Source of the DNA: Terriglobia bacterium
GTDB taxonomy: Bacteria; Acidobacteriota; Terriglobia; JAJPHL01
Assembly (NCBI GenBank): GCA_021325275.1
Contig: JAJPHL010000006.1
Coordinates: forward strand, 61,140-125,139
Direction of reading: 5' to 3'
DNA: 64,000 nt
Positions within the stretch are counted from its first letter, which is position 1. Each line of letters opens with the position of its first letter. The notes beneath the pieces were generated by a model that did not search any database, was not told the origin of the DNA, and saw nothing but the letters and a program-made list of their open reading frames with translations. Both the position numbers and the translations under genes were made by a program. This document shows positions 18,555 through 28,884 of this stretch, piece by piece.

Positions 18555-21229
18555 GCACTCCCACCACCCCCAACCCGAACTCCCGCCCTGAAATGGACGA
18601 TCTTCTGAATGAAATCCGCAACGAATTGGCGGATCCCGCCGTTGTGCGCGCGGCCGCCGCGCGTGTGTGGTCGCGCATCGAGAACGAAACAAACTCGGCG
18701 TCCGCCAACCATGTAATCCGCGGCTGCTCCGATTTTCTGGCGATGCTGCCCGACTATCGCACGGGCACGCTCGCGGAATCGCGCCGCGTGCTTCTGGAAG
18801 ATCACTTGCATGAATGCGTGGCGTGTCGCCGCGCGGCCGAAACCGGCAAGGTTCTACAATTCCCGAAACTCGGTCAAGCGCCGGTGGTGCGTCCAAGCGT
18901 CTGGCGAGTGCCGCAAGTGCGCTACGCCGCGGCCGCCGCGGTGTTCCTGATTGTGGGATTCGCGTCGTGGGGCGTGTTGAAGAACATTTTGAGTCTGGGT
19001 CCGCGCTTTATCGGCAGTCCTTCGACTGTGCAGATCGCCGACGGCCAGATTTTCCGCCTGGCCGGCCAGACGCTTGTGCCGATGCAGGCCGGCGAGCGCA
19101 TTCCCGAAGGTGCGGAAGTTCGCACCGGCCGCAATTCGCACGCGGTTGTCAGTCTCAAGGATGGATCGCGCGTGGAGATGAAGGAGCGCACCGCGTTTTC
19201 AGTGACCGAAAGTCCACGTGACTTGAATGTGCAGCTCGCGCGCGGCGCGGTGATCGTGGAAGCGGCGCATCGCAGCGCGGGACACCTGTACGTGACCACC
19301 CGAGACTGTCGCGTGGCCGTCACCGGCACCGTCTTCAGCGTCGATTCCGGCGTGAAAGGCTCGCGCGTTTCGGTGATCGAAGGCGAAGTGCACGTTGATC
19401 AGGATTCCACCGATACCGTGCTGCATCCCGGCGATCAAAAAACAACCGACAGCAGCATGGAACCGACGTCGATCGCCAACGTAATCTCGTGGAGCGCTAA
19501 CGCTCCGCGTCACGAAGCGTTGCTGAAGGAAATGGTGGCGTTGCGCGGGGAACTCGCGAAGATCCAGCAGCCGGGCATGCGCTACTCCAGCCGGATGCTG
19601 GCGCGCGTTCCGTCGAACACGGTGTTCTACATGGCGATTCCGAATATCGGCACGCAGTTGGGTCAGGCGCAGGAAGTGATGTCGCGCCGGGTGCAAGAGA
19701 GTCCCGTGCTGCAGGAATGGTGGCAGGAGCAGTCGCGCGGCGCGGCCTTCACGAAGGTTCTCGACACCGTGCGAAACTTCAGCAACTATCTCGGCGATGA
19801 AGTTGTGGTGGCGGCGGCGATGGGCCGCGACGCGCAAGGCAAGCCGAAATTCTACGCGCCGGTGCTGATGGCCGAATTGAAGCAAGGCGGATTCAAGGAA
19901 TTTGCGGCGAGCCAATTTGCACAGTGGTCTCGCGACGGAAAAGGCACGCTTTCCATCGTGGACGATCCCGCGACGGCGTCCAACACGAACGGCCATTTAC
20001 TGATGGCTGTGTCGACCGACATGGTCGCGGTTTCGCCCGACGCGGAATCGATGCGCATGATCGCGCCGACGATGCAAACGTCCTCGCCGGTCGCCGCCAG
20101 TTCTTCGCCATTCTTGGATCGCGTGCATCAGTCGTACCAAGAAGGCGTGGGATTCCTGATGGCCGCCGACTTAGGCGCGCTGGCTTCGTCGATTCGCTCG
20201 GTGGGCAACGATGGCGCGGGTCCCGCAGCCGCGCTCGGCAACGTCCAGTACATGCTGGTGGAACAGCGCGACGGCGGATCGGCTACCGACACGCGTGCCA
20301 CCATGACCTTCAACGGCGCGCGCCAGGGAATTTTCGGATGGCTCGCCAAGCCCGCGGCGATTGGCGCGCTCGATTACGTCACGGCGGATGCGTCGCTGGC
20401 CACGGGGTTCGCGATCAACAATCCGGGGCAGGTGATCGACGACATACTCGCCTGGGCCGGCGCGAACAATCCGAACTTCAATACGGATTTGTCGCAGACC
20501 GAAGCGGAACTCGGCTTCAGCATCCGCAACGATCTCGCTGCTTCGCTGGGCTCGGAGTTCGTGCTGTCGCTCGATGGTCCGGTGCTTCCGCCGTCGTGGA
20601 AAATCGTCACGGAAGTGTACGATCAGTCGAAATTGCAATTCGTCATCGGTCAGTTGATCAACGACGCGAACGCCAAGCTGGCGAAGAACGGCAAGGCGCC
20701 GCTCCAAGCATCGCAGCAGACGCAGAACGGCCTCACCTATTATCAGGTGACGTGGCCGGAGGCGCAGGGCATGACGGAAATCGACTATGTGTTCAACGGC
20801 GGCTACTTGATCGCCGCGCCCAGCCGCGTGCTGCTCGATCAAGCGATCGCCGCGAAGACCTCGGGCACGTCGCTGCCGCGCTCCGCTTCGTTCCGCGCGG
20901 CGCTGCCGCACGATGGCCGGTCGAATTTCTCCGCGGTGGCGTATGAAAATCTCGGATCGATGGGCGCGACGCTGAGCGACACGCTTTCGGCCTTGGGCAA
21001 ACAGCGCGGGGCCAAGCGCGGCGAGAACGTGCAAGCGCTGATCGAGCCTAACAAGCCGGGCTTGGTAGGCGCGTACGGCGAGGACGATCGCATCGTGGTA
21101 TCGTCGACCGCGCTGCCGGGCTTCGGAAGTGGTACGCTGATGAACATGGCGGGGCCGGTGAGTTTGTTCAATTTGTTCGGTGCGAAGGCCGCAAACAAAT
21201 CCGAACGAAGAGGAACAAACACACCGTAG
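18551..21229 (+). CDS. FecR-domain membrane regulator with zinc-finger N-terminus and long extracytoplasmic part
   Basis: An 892-residue protein, starting MSTPTTPNPNSRPEMD at the ATGA overlap with the sigma gene; an upstream frame extension was rejected. Residues ~83-95 (DHLHECVACRR) form a putative anti-sigma zinc finger, residues ~124-144 a membrane helix, and ~160-310 a FecR domain (LARGAVIVEAAHRSAGHLYV, VAVTGTVFSVDSG, VIEGEVHV). The following ~580 residues are extracytoplasmic and resemble DUF3352-like domains (FYMAIPNIGTQLGQAQEV). It probably controls the sigma factor in response to an envelope signal. The size is unusual for a FecR protein. Confidence 0.85.
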   Translation: MSTPTTPNPNSRPEMDDLLNEIRNELADPAVVRAAAARVWSRIENETNSASANHVIRGCSDFLAMLPDYRTGTLAESRRVLLEDHLHECVACRRAAETGKVLQFPKLGQAPVVRPSVWRVPQVRYAAAAAVFLIVGFASWGVLKNILSLGPRFIGSPSTVQIADGQIFRLAGQTLVPMQAGERIPEGAEVRTGRNSHAVVSLKDGSRVEMKERTAFSVTESPRDLNVQLARGAVIVEAAHRSAGHLYVTTRDCRVAVTGTVFSVDSGVKGSRVSVIEGEVHVDQDSTDTVLHPGDQKTTDSSMEPTSIANVISWSANAPRHEALLKEMVALRGELAKIQQPGMRYSSRMLARVPSNTVFYMAIPNIGTQLGQAQEVMSRRVQESPVLQEWWQEQSRGAAFTKVLDTVRNFSNYLGDEVVVAAAMGRDAQGKPKFYAPVLMAELKQGGFKEFAASQFAQWSRDGKGTLSIVDDPATASNTNGHLLMAVSTDMVAVSPDAESMRMIAPTMQTSSPVAASSSPFLDRVHQSYQEGVGFLMAADLGALASSIRSVGNDGAGPAAALGNVQYMLVEQRDGGSATDTRATMTFNGARQGIFGWLAKPAAIGALDYVTADASLATGFAINNPGQVIDDILAWAGANNPNFNTDLSQTEAELGFSIRNDLAASLGSEFVLSLDGPVLPPSWKIVTEVYDQSKLQFVIGQLINDANAKLAKNGKAPLQASQQTQNGLTYYQVTWPEAQGMTEIDYVFNGGYLIAAPSRVLLDQAIAAKTSGTSLPRSASFRAALPHDGRSNFSAVAYENLGSMGATLSDTLSALGKQRGAKRGENVQALIEPNKPGLVGAYGEDDRIVVSSTALPGFGSGTLMNMAGPVSLFNLFGAKAANKSERRGTNTP

Positions 21230-21247
21230 CTTTCGTCTTAACCTGGC

Positions 21248-22252
21248 ATGGAGAGCGCTTCGACAGAACAACAGTTGACCGCGCACCGAGATCGTCCCGT
21301 GATTGAACTGGACGATCTCGACGTGCGTTTAGGCGCGCGTCCCGTGCTGCAGAAATTGCGCGTCAAACTCACCGGACGCTCCATCGGATTGCTCGGTCCC
21401 AACGGCGCTGGGAAATCGACGCTCATCAATACGCTTTTGGGATTCCACACGCCCTCGTCGGGCACGGCGCGCGTTTTCGGTCTTGACCTTCTCACGCATG
21501 CTCGGCAGATTCGCTCGCAGATCGGATACATGCCGGAGAACGATTCCTTCATCGCCGGCATGAGCGGCGTCCGGCTGGTGCGCTTGATGGCGGAACTTAC
21601 GGGGTTGCCGGCGGAGCAAGCGCTCGAGCGCACGCACGAAGCGTTTTTCTACGTGGGCATGGGTGAAGCGCGCTATCGCGACGTGGGAACGTACTCGCTG
21701 GGCATGAAGCAAATGACCAAACTCGCGCAAGCGGTGGTGCATGGACCGAAGCTCCTGTTTCTCGACGAGCCCACCAACGGACTCGACCCGCCGGCGCGCG
21801 CGCGCATGCTGCAATTGATTCAGGAAATCCGCGACCGCGGCGACATGCATTTGCTCCTGTCGTCGCATTTGTTGCGCGACGTGGAGATGTGCTGCGATCA
21901 GGTGTTGATCCTGAAGAACGGCCGCATCGCGGCGTTCTGCGACCTGGAAGAAGAGCGCCGCCAGAATCGCCGCTTTTTGGAATTGGAGACGCGCGGCGGC
22001 GGCGCGCCGTTCGTGGACGCCATCGAGCGTCTGGGATGCGAGGCCGCCTGGTCGGGCAACGGCCGCGTGAAATTGGTGCTGCCCGACGGCGTGGAAGTGC
22101 GCAACATCTACGAACTCGCGAGCAAGCAGCAAGTGCAGATCCGGCGAATGTCGCACAAACGCGATTCTCTGGAAGATATTTTCTTGCGCGCGATGGAAGA
22201 GAAAGCCCCGGTGGCAACCACCGGCGTCGCGCCGCCTCCGGCGGCAAGGTAA
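21248..22252 (+). CDS. ABC transporter ATP-binding protein (first)
   Basis: A 334-residue nucleotide-binding subunit. Walker [11 protein letters not shown], a non-canonical signature [13 protein letters not shown], Walker [13 protein letters not shown] and the H-loop LLSSHLL are all present; the C-terminal ~90 residues form an extension. It begins 18 bases after the FecR gene, so the ABC genes probably belong to the same transcription unit. It resembles ATPases of CcmA/NatA-type exporters; the substrate is unknown. Confidence 0.93.
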   Translation: MESASTEQQLTAHRDRPVIELDDLDVRLGARPVLQKLRVKLTGRSIGLLGPNGAGKSTLINTLLGFHTPSSGTARVFGLDLLTHARQIRSQIGYMPENDSFIAGMSGVRLVRLMAELTGLPAEQALERTHEAFFYVGMGEARYRDVGTYSLGMKQMTKLAQAVVHGPKLLFLDEPTNGLDPPARARMLQLIQEIRDRGDMHLLLSSHLLRDVEMCCDQVLILKNGRIAAFCDLEEERRQNRRFLELETRGGGAPFVDAIERLGCEAAWSGNGRVKLVLPDGVEVRNIYELASKQQVQIRRMSHKRDSLEDIFLRAMEEKAPVATTGVAPPPAAR

Positions 22253-22255
22253 ACC

Positions 22256-23152
22256 ATGGCCGTTTACAAACGCACTTATCATGGCTACGATGGTCCGCTC
22301 ACCGCGGAGTGGCGGCGCTTTCTGGTGCTGCCGCGCTACGCCTTCGAGGACATGCGCAAGAACAAGCGCTTCTTCAATTTCCTGATTTTCTCGTTTGCCT
22401 GGCCGCTGCTTTGTCTGGCGTTCGTGTATTTGAATCACAGCGCCAGCCTGCTGCGCATGTTGCGCGTCAGCACACCGGAGATTCTACGGGTCGACACGCA
22501 GTTCTTTCTGATTTTCCTGGGCGTGCAGTCGATGCTGGGCGTCTTCGTGGCGGCCTTCGGCGGAGCAAGTCTGGTCGCGCCGGACATCGCCAACAATGCG
22601 ATCCCGCTGTATCTCTCGCGTCCGTTTTCACGCGCCGAGTATGTGTTGGGCAAAGGCTCGATGCTGATGATCTTGCTTTCGCTGATGACCTGGGTTCCCG
22701 GACTCCTGCTGTTTTGTCTGGAAGGAAATTTCAGCGGCTGGTCGTGGATGTGGGATAACCGCTCGATCGCCATCGGTGTCTTCTTCGGGTCGTGGGTTTG
22801 GATTCTGATGCTCACCTGTCAGGCGCTGGCGTACTCGGCGTGGGTGCGCATGAAACATTTGGGATCGGCGATGATGTTCATCGTCTACTTCGGATCGGCC
22901 GCATTCGGCAACGCCATCGACGCGATCCTGAATACGCGCTGGGGAGCCTTGATCGACATCAGCTCCATCATGGGTTGCATTTGGATTTCCCTTTTCGGCG
23001 AAGACATTCGCCGCGTGCGCGGTACGCCGTTCTTCAACGTTCATGGCAGCGGATTGCCGCTGTGGATGTCCTGGGCGATGGTCTTGTTGATCTGCTCGTT
23101 TTGCCTGTACATGCTGAACAAAAAGATTCAGGCCGTCGAGGTGGTCAAGTGA
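22256..23152 (+). CDS. ABC transporter permease (first)
   Basis: A 298-residue protein with about six hydrophobic segments (for example FLIFSFAWPLLCLAFVYL, FFLIFLGVQSMLGVFVAAFGG, WAMVLLICSFCLYML) and a conserved motif ALVAPDIANNAIPLYLSRP-like (GGASLVAPDIANNAIPLYLS) typical of ABC-2 type permeases. It starts 3 bases after the ATPase and its stop overlaps the GTG of the second ATPase. Confidence 0.88.
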   Translation: MAVYKRTYHGYDGPLTAEWRRFLVLPRYAFEDMRKNKRFFNFLIFSFAWPLLCLAFVYLNHSASLLRMLRVSTPEILRVDTQFFLIFLGVQSMLGVFVAAFGGASLVAPDIANNAIPLYLSRPFSRAEYVLGKGSMLMILLSLMTWVPGLLLFCLEGNFSGWSWMWDNRSIAIGVFFGSWVWILMLTCQALAYSAWVRMKHLGSAMMFIVYFGSAAFGNAIDAILNTRWGALIDISSIMGCIWISLFGEDIRRVRGTPFFNVHGSGLPLWMSWAMVLLICSFCLYMLNKKIQAVEVVK

Positions 23153-24111
23153 GCGCGCACACGCCACCGCCCGATTCGGGCGCGCGCATCGTTTTCGACA
23201 ACGTTTCGCGCTTCTACGGAGAAGTGCTCGGCGTGAATCGCGTGCGCTTGTCGATTCCTCCGGGAATCACCAGCCTTGTGGGACCGAACGGTTCCGGCAA
23301 AACCACGTTGATGAATTTGATGTGCGGTCTGATCCGTCCGAACAAAGGGACGATCACGGTCAACGGAATTTCCACCGACGATCCGGAACGACTTTTTCAT
23401 CAAGTGGGCTACTGCACGCAGGTCGACGCGTTTCCGCGCGGACTCTCCGGCTGGCAATTCATCTATTCTTACTTGCTATGTCACGGATACTCGCCCGCGG
23501 AAGCGCACGCGCGCGCCGAAGCATCGCTGCGGAAACTCGATATGCTCGAAGCGTCCGAGCGCGCCGTGGCGGGCTTCAGCAAGGGCATGCGCCAACGCAT
23601 CAAGCTCGCGCAGGCGATCAGTCACGATCCGCGTGTGATGGTGCTCGACGAGCCGCTCAACGGACTCGATCCCATGGCGCGCGCCGAGTTGATCGCGCTG
23701 TTTCGCGAATGGGGCGCCGAAGGGCGCCACGTGATCGTGTCGAGCCACATTTTGCACGAGGTGGACGAAATTTCCGACCAGGTGATTTTGCTCAGCCACG
23801 GATACGTTGTAGCGGAAGGACAGATTCAAGGCGTGCGCAGTGAAGTCAGCGATCAACCGATGCAAATTCTGGTGCGTTGCGACCGCCCGCACGTGCTGGC
23901 CGCGCGGCTGTTCGAAAAAGATCACGTGGTGGAAGGCAAACTACAGGACGATCGTACGCTGCTGGTGCGCACGCGCGATGCCGACCGTTTTTATCTCAAC
24001 CTGAACGACGTAATTCTCGAATCCGGCTTGCAAGTGGACACCGTGGCCCCGCACGACGAAGACGTGAACTCCGTGTATCAATACTTGATCGGCGAAGGGT
24101 CGACGACATGA
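23149..24111 (+). CDS. ABC transporter ATP-binding protein (second)
   Basis: A 320-residue nucleotide-binding subunit starting with GTG in a GTGA overlap (VSAHTPPPDSGARIVFDNVS); an apparent extension back to 22792 only reads through the permease in another frame. Walker A GPNGSGKTTLM, signature FSKGMRQRIKLAQ, Walker B VMVLDEPLNGLD and H-loop SSHIL are intact. Two different ATPases with two permeases suggest a heteromeric ABC-2 exporter. Confidence 0.92.
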   Translation: MSAHTPPPDSGARIVFDNVSRFYGEVLGVNRVRLSIPPGITSLVGPNGSGKTTLMNLMCGLIRPNKGTITVNGISTDDPERLFHQVGYCTQVDAFPRGLSGWQFIYSYLLCHGYSPAEAHARAEASLRKLDMLEASERAVAGFSKGMRQRIKLAQAISHDPRVMVLDEPLNGLDPMARAELIALFREWGAEGRHVIVSSHILHEVDEISDQVILLSHGYVVAEGQIQGVRSEVSDQPMQILVRCDRPHVLAARLFEKDHVVEGKLQDDRTLLVRTRDADRFYLNLNDVILESGLQVDTVAPHDEDVNSVYQYLIGEGSTT

Positions 24112-24953
24112 TCGATGCGGCCAGCGTGAAATCGATGCCGTGGGGAATGTGGACGCGCCAGGCGTTGGCCGTGGCGCGCCTTGAGTTGCTGCGCAGTTTC
24201 CGGCAGCGGCGCGGTTGGTTGATTTTGGCCGCCATGCCGGTGGTGGTGACGGCGGGGCATTCGGTGATCGCGTCGACGGGTCACTGGTCGTGCAGCATCG
24301 GCCTGGATACGCGCGTCTTTGCGGCGATCTTCCAGTTTCTGATCCTGCGTTTTGTCATCTTTTTTGGATGCGCGGGAATTTTCACAACCGCGTTTCGCGG
24401 CGATACGTCGGAAAAAACGCTGCACTACTATTTCCTGACGCCGATGCGCCGCGAAGTCTTGGCCGCGGGCAAATATCTGGCCTACGAAGCGACGGCGCTG
24501 ATCGTTTTCGCGGGCGGCGCGGCGCTTTCCTATTTCCTGATCACGCTGCATTTCGGCGCGGCGCATTGGGAACACATGCTGCGCGGCACGGGACTCTACG
24601 AAATGGCGTGGTACACGTTGGTCGCGGCGCTGGCGTGCATCGGCTACGGCGCGATCTTCCTTTTGGTGGGCTTGTGGTACAAGAATCCGATGATCGCCGT
24701 GGCGGCGGTGATGGTTTGGGAAAACATCAATCCGTTTTTGCCAACGCTGTTGAAGCGCTTCAGTGTGATTTTCTACTTGAAGGGCCTGAGCCCTGTCGAT
24801 GTGCCGATGACCGGATCGCTCTCGTTGATCGAAGTGCTGAGCAATCCCACCCCGGCGTATCTGGCGATTCCGGGATTGCTGATCCTGAGCACGGTGGTGC
24901 TGTTCCTGGCGTGTCGCAGCGCGCGCGACATGGAAGTCAGCTACGGCGAGTAA
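24108..24953 (+). CDS. ABC transporter permease (second)
   Basis: A 281-residue protein starting at the ATG that overlaps the previous stop (ATGA), MIDAASVKSMPWGMW. Six membrane segments are visible, including GWLILAAMPVVVTAGHSV, FQFLILRFVIFFGCAGIF and LAIPGLLILSTVVLFLACRS, with TEKTLHYYFLTP-like cytoplasmic sequence (EKTLHYYFLTPMRREVL) typical of ABC-2 permeases. Last gene of the sigma/FecR/ABC unit. Confidence 0.88.
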   Translation: MIDAASVKSMPWGMWTRQALAVARLELLRSFRQRRGWLILAAMPVVVTAGHSVIASTGHWSCSIGLDTRVFAAIFQFLILRFVIFFGCAGIFTTAFRGDTSEKTLHYYFLTPMRREVLAAGKYLAYEATALIVFAGGAALSYFLITLHFGAAHWEHMLRGTGLYEMAWYTLVAALACIGYGAIFLLVGLWYKNPMIAVAAVMVWENINPFLPTLLKRFSVIFYLKGLSPVDVPMTGSLSLIEVLSNPTPAYLAIPGLLILSTVVLFLACRSARDMEVSYGE

Positions 24954-24962
24954 CGCGTACCG

Positions 24963-25343
24963 TCACCGGCCCGTTGGACGAGTTCCGTAGAGGATCAGCT
25001 TCGCTGGCCGCAGTTGCTTACTCACCGGATCGACCTGCAGCGCCATCGACTCCAGGACGATCACGCCCAGAAGTGGTGAGTCCGAATCTTCGCCGAAAAT
25101 CACTTTCGACGTGCCATAGCGCTCTTTCCAATAAAACGTCGCCTCGCAGACGTCGCGCGCGATCATTCGTCCGTCGGCAGTCTCGAATTCCGCCGTCTCC
25201 GACGGCTTGAGACCAAGTTTTGCGAGTACTTGGCGCGGAATCATCGAGTACGTCGCGCCGGTGTCGACGAGCGCCTCCACCTGCTCCCGCCGAGCGGGCC
25301 GCTCCGGATTCGCGATATCCATGCGGACGTACGTGAGTCCCAT
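24963..25343 (-). CDS. Retropepsin-like clan AA aspartic protease
   Basis: A 126-residue soluble protein with the single-lobe retropepsin signature ALVDTGATYSMIP (catalytic Asp in DTGA) and a downstream hydrophobic-Gly flap-partner LLGVIVLESMALQVDP. Proteins of this size act as dimers and are common as solitary genes in bacteria. It converges on the ABC operon and precedes the S41 protease gene by 21 bases in reverse order. Confidence 0.85.
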   Translation of the reverse strand: MGLTYVRMDIANPERPARREQVEALVDTGATYSMIPRQVLAKLGLKPSETAEFETADGRMIARDVCEATFYWKERYGTSKVIFGEDSDSPLLGVIVLESMALQVDPVSKQLRPAKLILYGTRPTGR

Positions 25344-25364
25344 GAATGAAGTATACAGCAGGCG

Positions 25365-28300
25365 CTACTTCGGCTTCCGTTGACCCCATGTGGGCGGCGC
25401 CGGTTCCGTCATCATGCGATTCACCGGATGTTCCTTCAGCATCCGCATCGCTTCGGTGACGGCGCGTTCCAACTGCGGATCGTGGCCGGCGATTACTTCC
25501 TTCGGCCAGTTTTCCACGTCCACGTCGGGCGCCACGCCCTTGTTCTCCACGTCCCACTGACCATCGCGATTAAAGAAGCCGCCCCGCGGCGCGATCATTG
25601 ATCCGCCGTCGACGAAGGTGGGCGTGTCCGCCGTGTGCACCAAGCCGCCCCATGTGCGTTTGCCGACGATCTCGCCGATCTTGCGATGTTTGAACATCCA
25701 CGGCATCAAGTCGCCGCCGGAGCCGGCCATTTCGTTGATGATCATCACCTTCGGTCCCCAGATTCCCGCCGCGGGACTGGTGAACGGCACGCGGTCTCCG
25801 GCCACGTTGTTGAAGTAGCCGTCGAAGTCGCGCTGCAGCGCGTCGATGATGTAGTCGGCCGCTTGTCCGCCGCCGTTGAATCGTTCGTCGACCACCACGC
25901 CTTGCTTGTCTTGCTGTGCGAAATAGTAGCGATTGAAGCTCGTGTATCCGGGCTGTCCGGTGTTCGGCAAATACACGTACGCCAGTTTGCCGCCTGATAA
26001 CTTGTCGACCGTCCGGCGGTTTTCCTCGACGAACGCGCGGGTACGCAATCCTTGCTCGTTGGCCACGGGAACCACCGTGACTTGACGGGCGCCGTCCGTC
26101 GACGCCGACGAGTTGATCGTCAGCACCGTCTGGCGATCGGCGGTGCCGTCGAGCAAGCGATAAATGTTGTCGGGCGCGCGCAGCTCTTGTCCGTCGATGG
26201 CGAGAATGTAGTCGCCCACCGCCACCATCGCGCCGGGTTCGGCCAGCGGCGCGCGCAAATCCGGATTCCAGCTTTCGGTGTCGTAGATGCGCGTGATTTT
26301 GTAGCGGCCGTTTTCCACGGCGAAGTCGGCGCCCAGTAATCCGCCGCGCGAGGGCGGGATCGCCGGGATGTCGCCGCCGCGCACGTAGCTATGACCGATG
26401 GAGATTTCCGATCCCATCATGTCGATCAAATAATTCAGATCGGCGCGATGCATCACGTACGGCAGCAACTGGCCGTACATTTCTTTCATCTTCGGCCAAT
26501 CGCTGCCGTGCATGTTCGGCACGTAGAGATAGTCGCGTTGAATGCGCCATCCTTCGTTGAAGATTTGCTTGAACTCCTCCTTGGGATCGACGTACATGCG
26601 CAGCGTGGAGTTGATGCGTCCCGCTCCCGCCGCCGGCGGTTGGCGATCCGCGTCCACAACGTAGAGCTGCGGTCCGGTCGCTTCACCGGCCGCGCCGCCG
26701 CGGCCACCGCGTCCGCCGCCACCGCCGCCGCCCGCGCGATACACCAGCTTGTGGCCGTCGGCGCTGACGTCGAACGTCGACGTGCCCGTGACAAACGGCG
26801 CTGCACGGCGATCGCTCAAACGATAGCGTTGCAGCGTGCTGCCGCCACCGCCCGCGCCACCCGCGCCGCCGCGTCCACCGCCGGTTCCGCGCGCCGGCGG
26901 CTCCAGATAGTAGACGGTCCCGGCGACGCCGGAACGCAGTTGCGTATACGGACGCTCGGGCACAGCTTGCACGTTGAGAATGCGCTGCGACAATCCGTCG
27001 AAATCGATTTGGACATTCACCGGCGTGCGCGGAGTCGCCGGGCGTTCCGCCTGATCGCTTTCCGTTGACGCGGGCGCCGCTGCACCGCCGCGTCCTCCGC
27101 GGCCACCGCCGCCCGCACCGGGTGTGGGCGCGCTGCCCACGCCGCGATCTTCGTCGCTCTCAGGCAGCAGCGGACTGGGCTCGCCTTTTTTCAGAATCGC
27201 GAAGTAGAGGCCGAAGTTTTCTTCGTGATCGTTCGCGGTCATGTCCAGCCACTGCGATCGCAATCCGAAATCGGTGGACGCGAGGAACCAAAGATATTTG
27301 CCGCTGGCGTCCCAGGCCGGCCACGCGGTGTCGGACAATCCATCGGTAATCTGCTTTTTCTCGCCCGTCTCGACGTTCGACACGAAAATCGCTTTGTAGA
27401 GCGAATTCAAGTGCGCGGCGTAGGCCACCCATTTCGAATCGGGACTCCACACCGGATTCACCGTGCGTGTCGGCACCATCCACGGATCGTTGCCTACAAT
27501 TTTCCCTTGACCGCTCGCGATATCGAGCACCCAAACTTTCAAATCCGTATCGGTGTAGAGCAGCTTTTTGGAATCCGGCGACCACGACGGTGTGTAATAT
27601 CGCTTGTGATTCGGAAGCGTGACTTCGCGCGGCGCGGCCAAGCCGTCTTGCGATTCGATCACCAGTTTGTACTCGCCGGATTTGTCGCTGAAGTAGGAAA
27701 CAAACTTTCCGTCCGGCGACCAAGCCGGCTCGATTTCCGCCGACGCGCTGGAATGCGTGAGATTCCGCACGTCGCCTTTCTCGGCGGGGATCGTGAAGAT
27801 TTCGCCGCGCGCTTCCACCACCATGCGCTTGCCGGTGGGCGAGATCGCGATGTTGGTCATCCGGCTCGACACGTCTTCCCAGCGCGGCATCATCCAGGGA
27901 AAATCGCCGGCCACGCTAATGTTGACGATGTGCTCTTTGCCGGATTTCGGATCGAGTTCATGAACGTATCCGGCTTGCTCGAAGACCAGCGCGCCCGCGC
28001 CGGAATCGAGCGTCTTCACGTCGTAATCGCTGTAGTGTGTGACCTCGGCGAGTTTCTTCGTCTTGTAATCGAACGACCAAACGTTGGCCACGCCGTCGCG
28101 ATCGGAAATGAAATACACGGTGTCGCCGACCCACGCGGGGTCCATGTCTTTGGAATCGGTCCACGGCGGCGAGACTAGATCGTACGTTTTCAAATCGACG
28201 ATCCAGATGGGGCGATTCTGTCCTCCGCGATAATTGCGGCGTTCTTCGTCCCAGGAATTGTTCATGCGATAGGCGATGTGCGAACCGTCGGCGGAAATTT

Positions 28301-28802
28301 TTCCTTGATAGCCGCGCGGCAGCGGCAGCGGTTCTTCCACGCCGCCTTGCGCCGGAACGGTCCAGAAGCGCGGCGCGGCGCTGGGCGCCCACGTGGCGCG
28401 TCCGGAGGAGAAAAGCACCGATTTCCCGTCGGCGGTCCAGCCCTGCGCGGAGTCGGCGCCGGGATGCCACGTCAAACGTTTCGGCTCGCCGCCTTCGGAG
28501 GGAACCACGTACACATCCACGTTGCCGGCGTATTCGGCGCTGAAGGCCAGCCATTTTCCGTCGGGCGAAAAATGTGGATTGGTTGTTTGTCCTTGAAAGC
28601 TGGTGATGCGGCGCGCCGGACCGCCCGAACGGCTGGCCACCCAAATGTTGTTCGCATACGCAAACGCGATTTGCGTGGCGCTGACCGTGGGCGAGCGCAG
28701 CAGGCGCGTGCCCGTGTCGGCGCCGTTGGCGCTGGCCGGCCGGACGTTGAGTGAAGAGACAGCAATCAGGAAGCACGCGGCAGCCGCAATGCGTTTGTAC
28801 AT
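25365..28802 (-). CDS. Tricorn-like S41 family peptidase with PD40 propeller and PDZ domain
   Basis: An 1145-residue exported protein with signal peptide (MYKRIAAAACFLIAVSSLNV). Residues ~35-330 and 330-720 hold two WD40/PD40 propellers (PHFSPDGKWLAFSAEYAGN, PAWSPDGKFVSYFSDKSGE). A helical segment, a PDZ domain (~855-930, VGDYILAIDGQEL) and an S41 catalytic domain follow, with the nucleophile Ser1028 in NEMAGSGGD and VDERFNGGGQ upstream. This is the tricorn core-protease layout, apparently degrading peptides outside the cytoplasm. Three Gly/Arg-rich low-complexity inserts interrupt the second propeller. GGAGG precedes the ATG. Confidence 0.92.
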   Translation of the reverse strand: MYKRIAAAACFLIAVSSLNVRPASANGADTGTRLLRSPTVSATQIAFAYANNIWVASRSGGPARRITSFQGQTTNPHFSPDGKWLAFSAEYAGNVDVYVVPSEGGEPKRLTWHPGADSAQGWTADGKSVLFSSGRATWAPSAAPRFWTVPAQGGVEEPLPLPRGYQGKISADGSHIAYRMNNSWDEERRNYRGGQNRPIWIVDLKTYDLVSPPWTDSKDMDPAWVGDTVYFISDRDGVANVWSFDYKTKKLAEVTHYSDYDVKTLDSGAGALVFEQAGYVHELDPKSGKEHIVNISVAGDFPWMMPRWEDVSSRMTNIAISPTGKRMVVEARGEIFTIPAEKGDVRNLTHSSASAEIEPAWSPDGKFVSYFSDKSGEYKLVIESQDGLAAPREVTLPNHKRYYTPSWSPDSKKLLYTDTDLKVWVLDIASGQGKIVGNDPWMVPTRTVNPVWSPDSKWVAYAAHLNSLYKAIFVSNVETGEKKQITDGLSDTAWPAWDASGKYLWFLASTDFGLRSQWLDMTANDHEENFGLYFAILKKGEPSPLLPESDEDRGVGSAPTPGAGGGGRGGRGGAAAPASTESDQAERPATPRTPVNVQIDFDGLSQRILNVQAVPERPYTQLRSGVAGTVYYLEPPARGTGGGRGGAGGAGGGGSTLQRYRLSDRRAAPFVTGTSTFDVSADGHKLVYRAGGGGGGGRGGRGGAAGEATGPQLYVVDADRQPPAAGAGRINSTLRMYVDPKEEFKQIFNEGWRIQRDYLYVPNMHGSDWPKMKEMYGQLLPYVMHRADLNYLIDMMGSEISIGHSYVRGGDIPAIPPSRGGLLGADFAVENGRYKITRIYDTESWNPDLRAPLAEPGAMVAVGDYILAIDGQELRAPDNIYRLLDGTADRQTVLTINSSASTDGARQVTVVPVANEQGLRTRAFVEENRRTVDKLSGGKLAYVYLPNTGQPGYTSFNRYYFAQQDKQGVVVDERFNGGGQAADYIIDALQRDFDGYFNNVAGDRVPFTSPAAGIWGPKVMIINEMAGSGGDLMPWMFKHRKIGEIVGKRTWGGLVHTADTPTFVDGGSMIAPRGGFFNRDGQWDVENKGVAPDVDVENWPKEVIAGHDPQLERAVTEAMRMLKEHPVNRMMTEPAPPTWGQRKPK

Positions 28803-28884
28803 GAATCCTCCGTTGTTTCGCGCGCGATCCCCCGACTTTCCCCCTGATCGTGCGAGACGCGGCTAGTGTACCATGTGGTGGACC

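Noticed and set aside
22792..24111. Long version of the second ABC ATPase starting at 22792
   Set aside because: The first 119 codons read the permease gene in another frame; a GTGA overlap at 23149 gives a normal ATPase.
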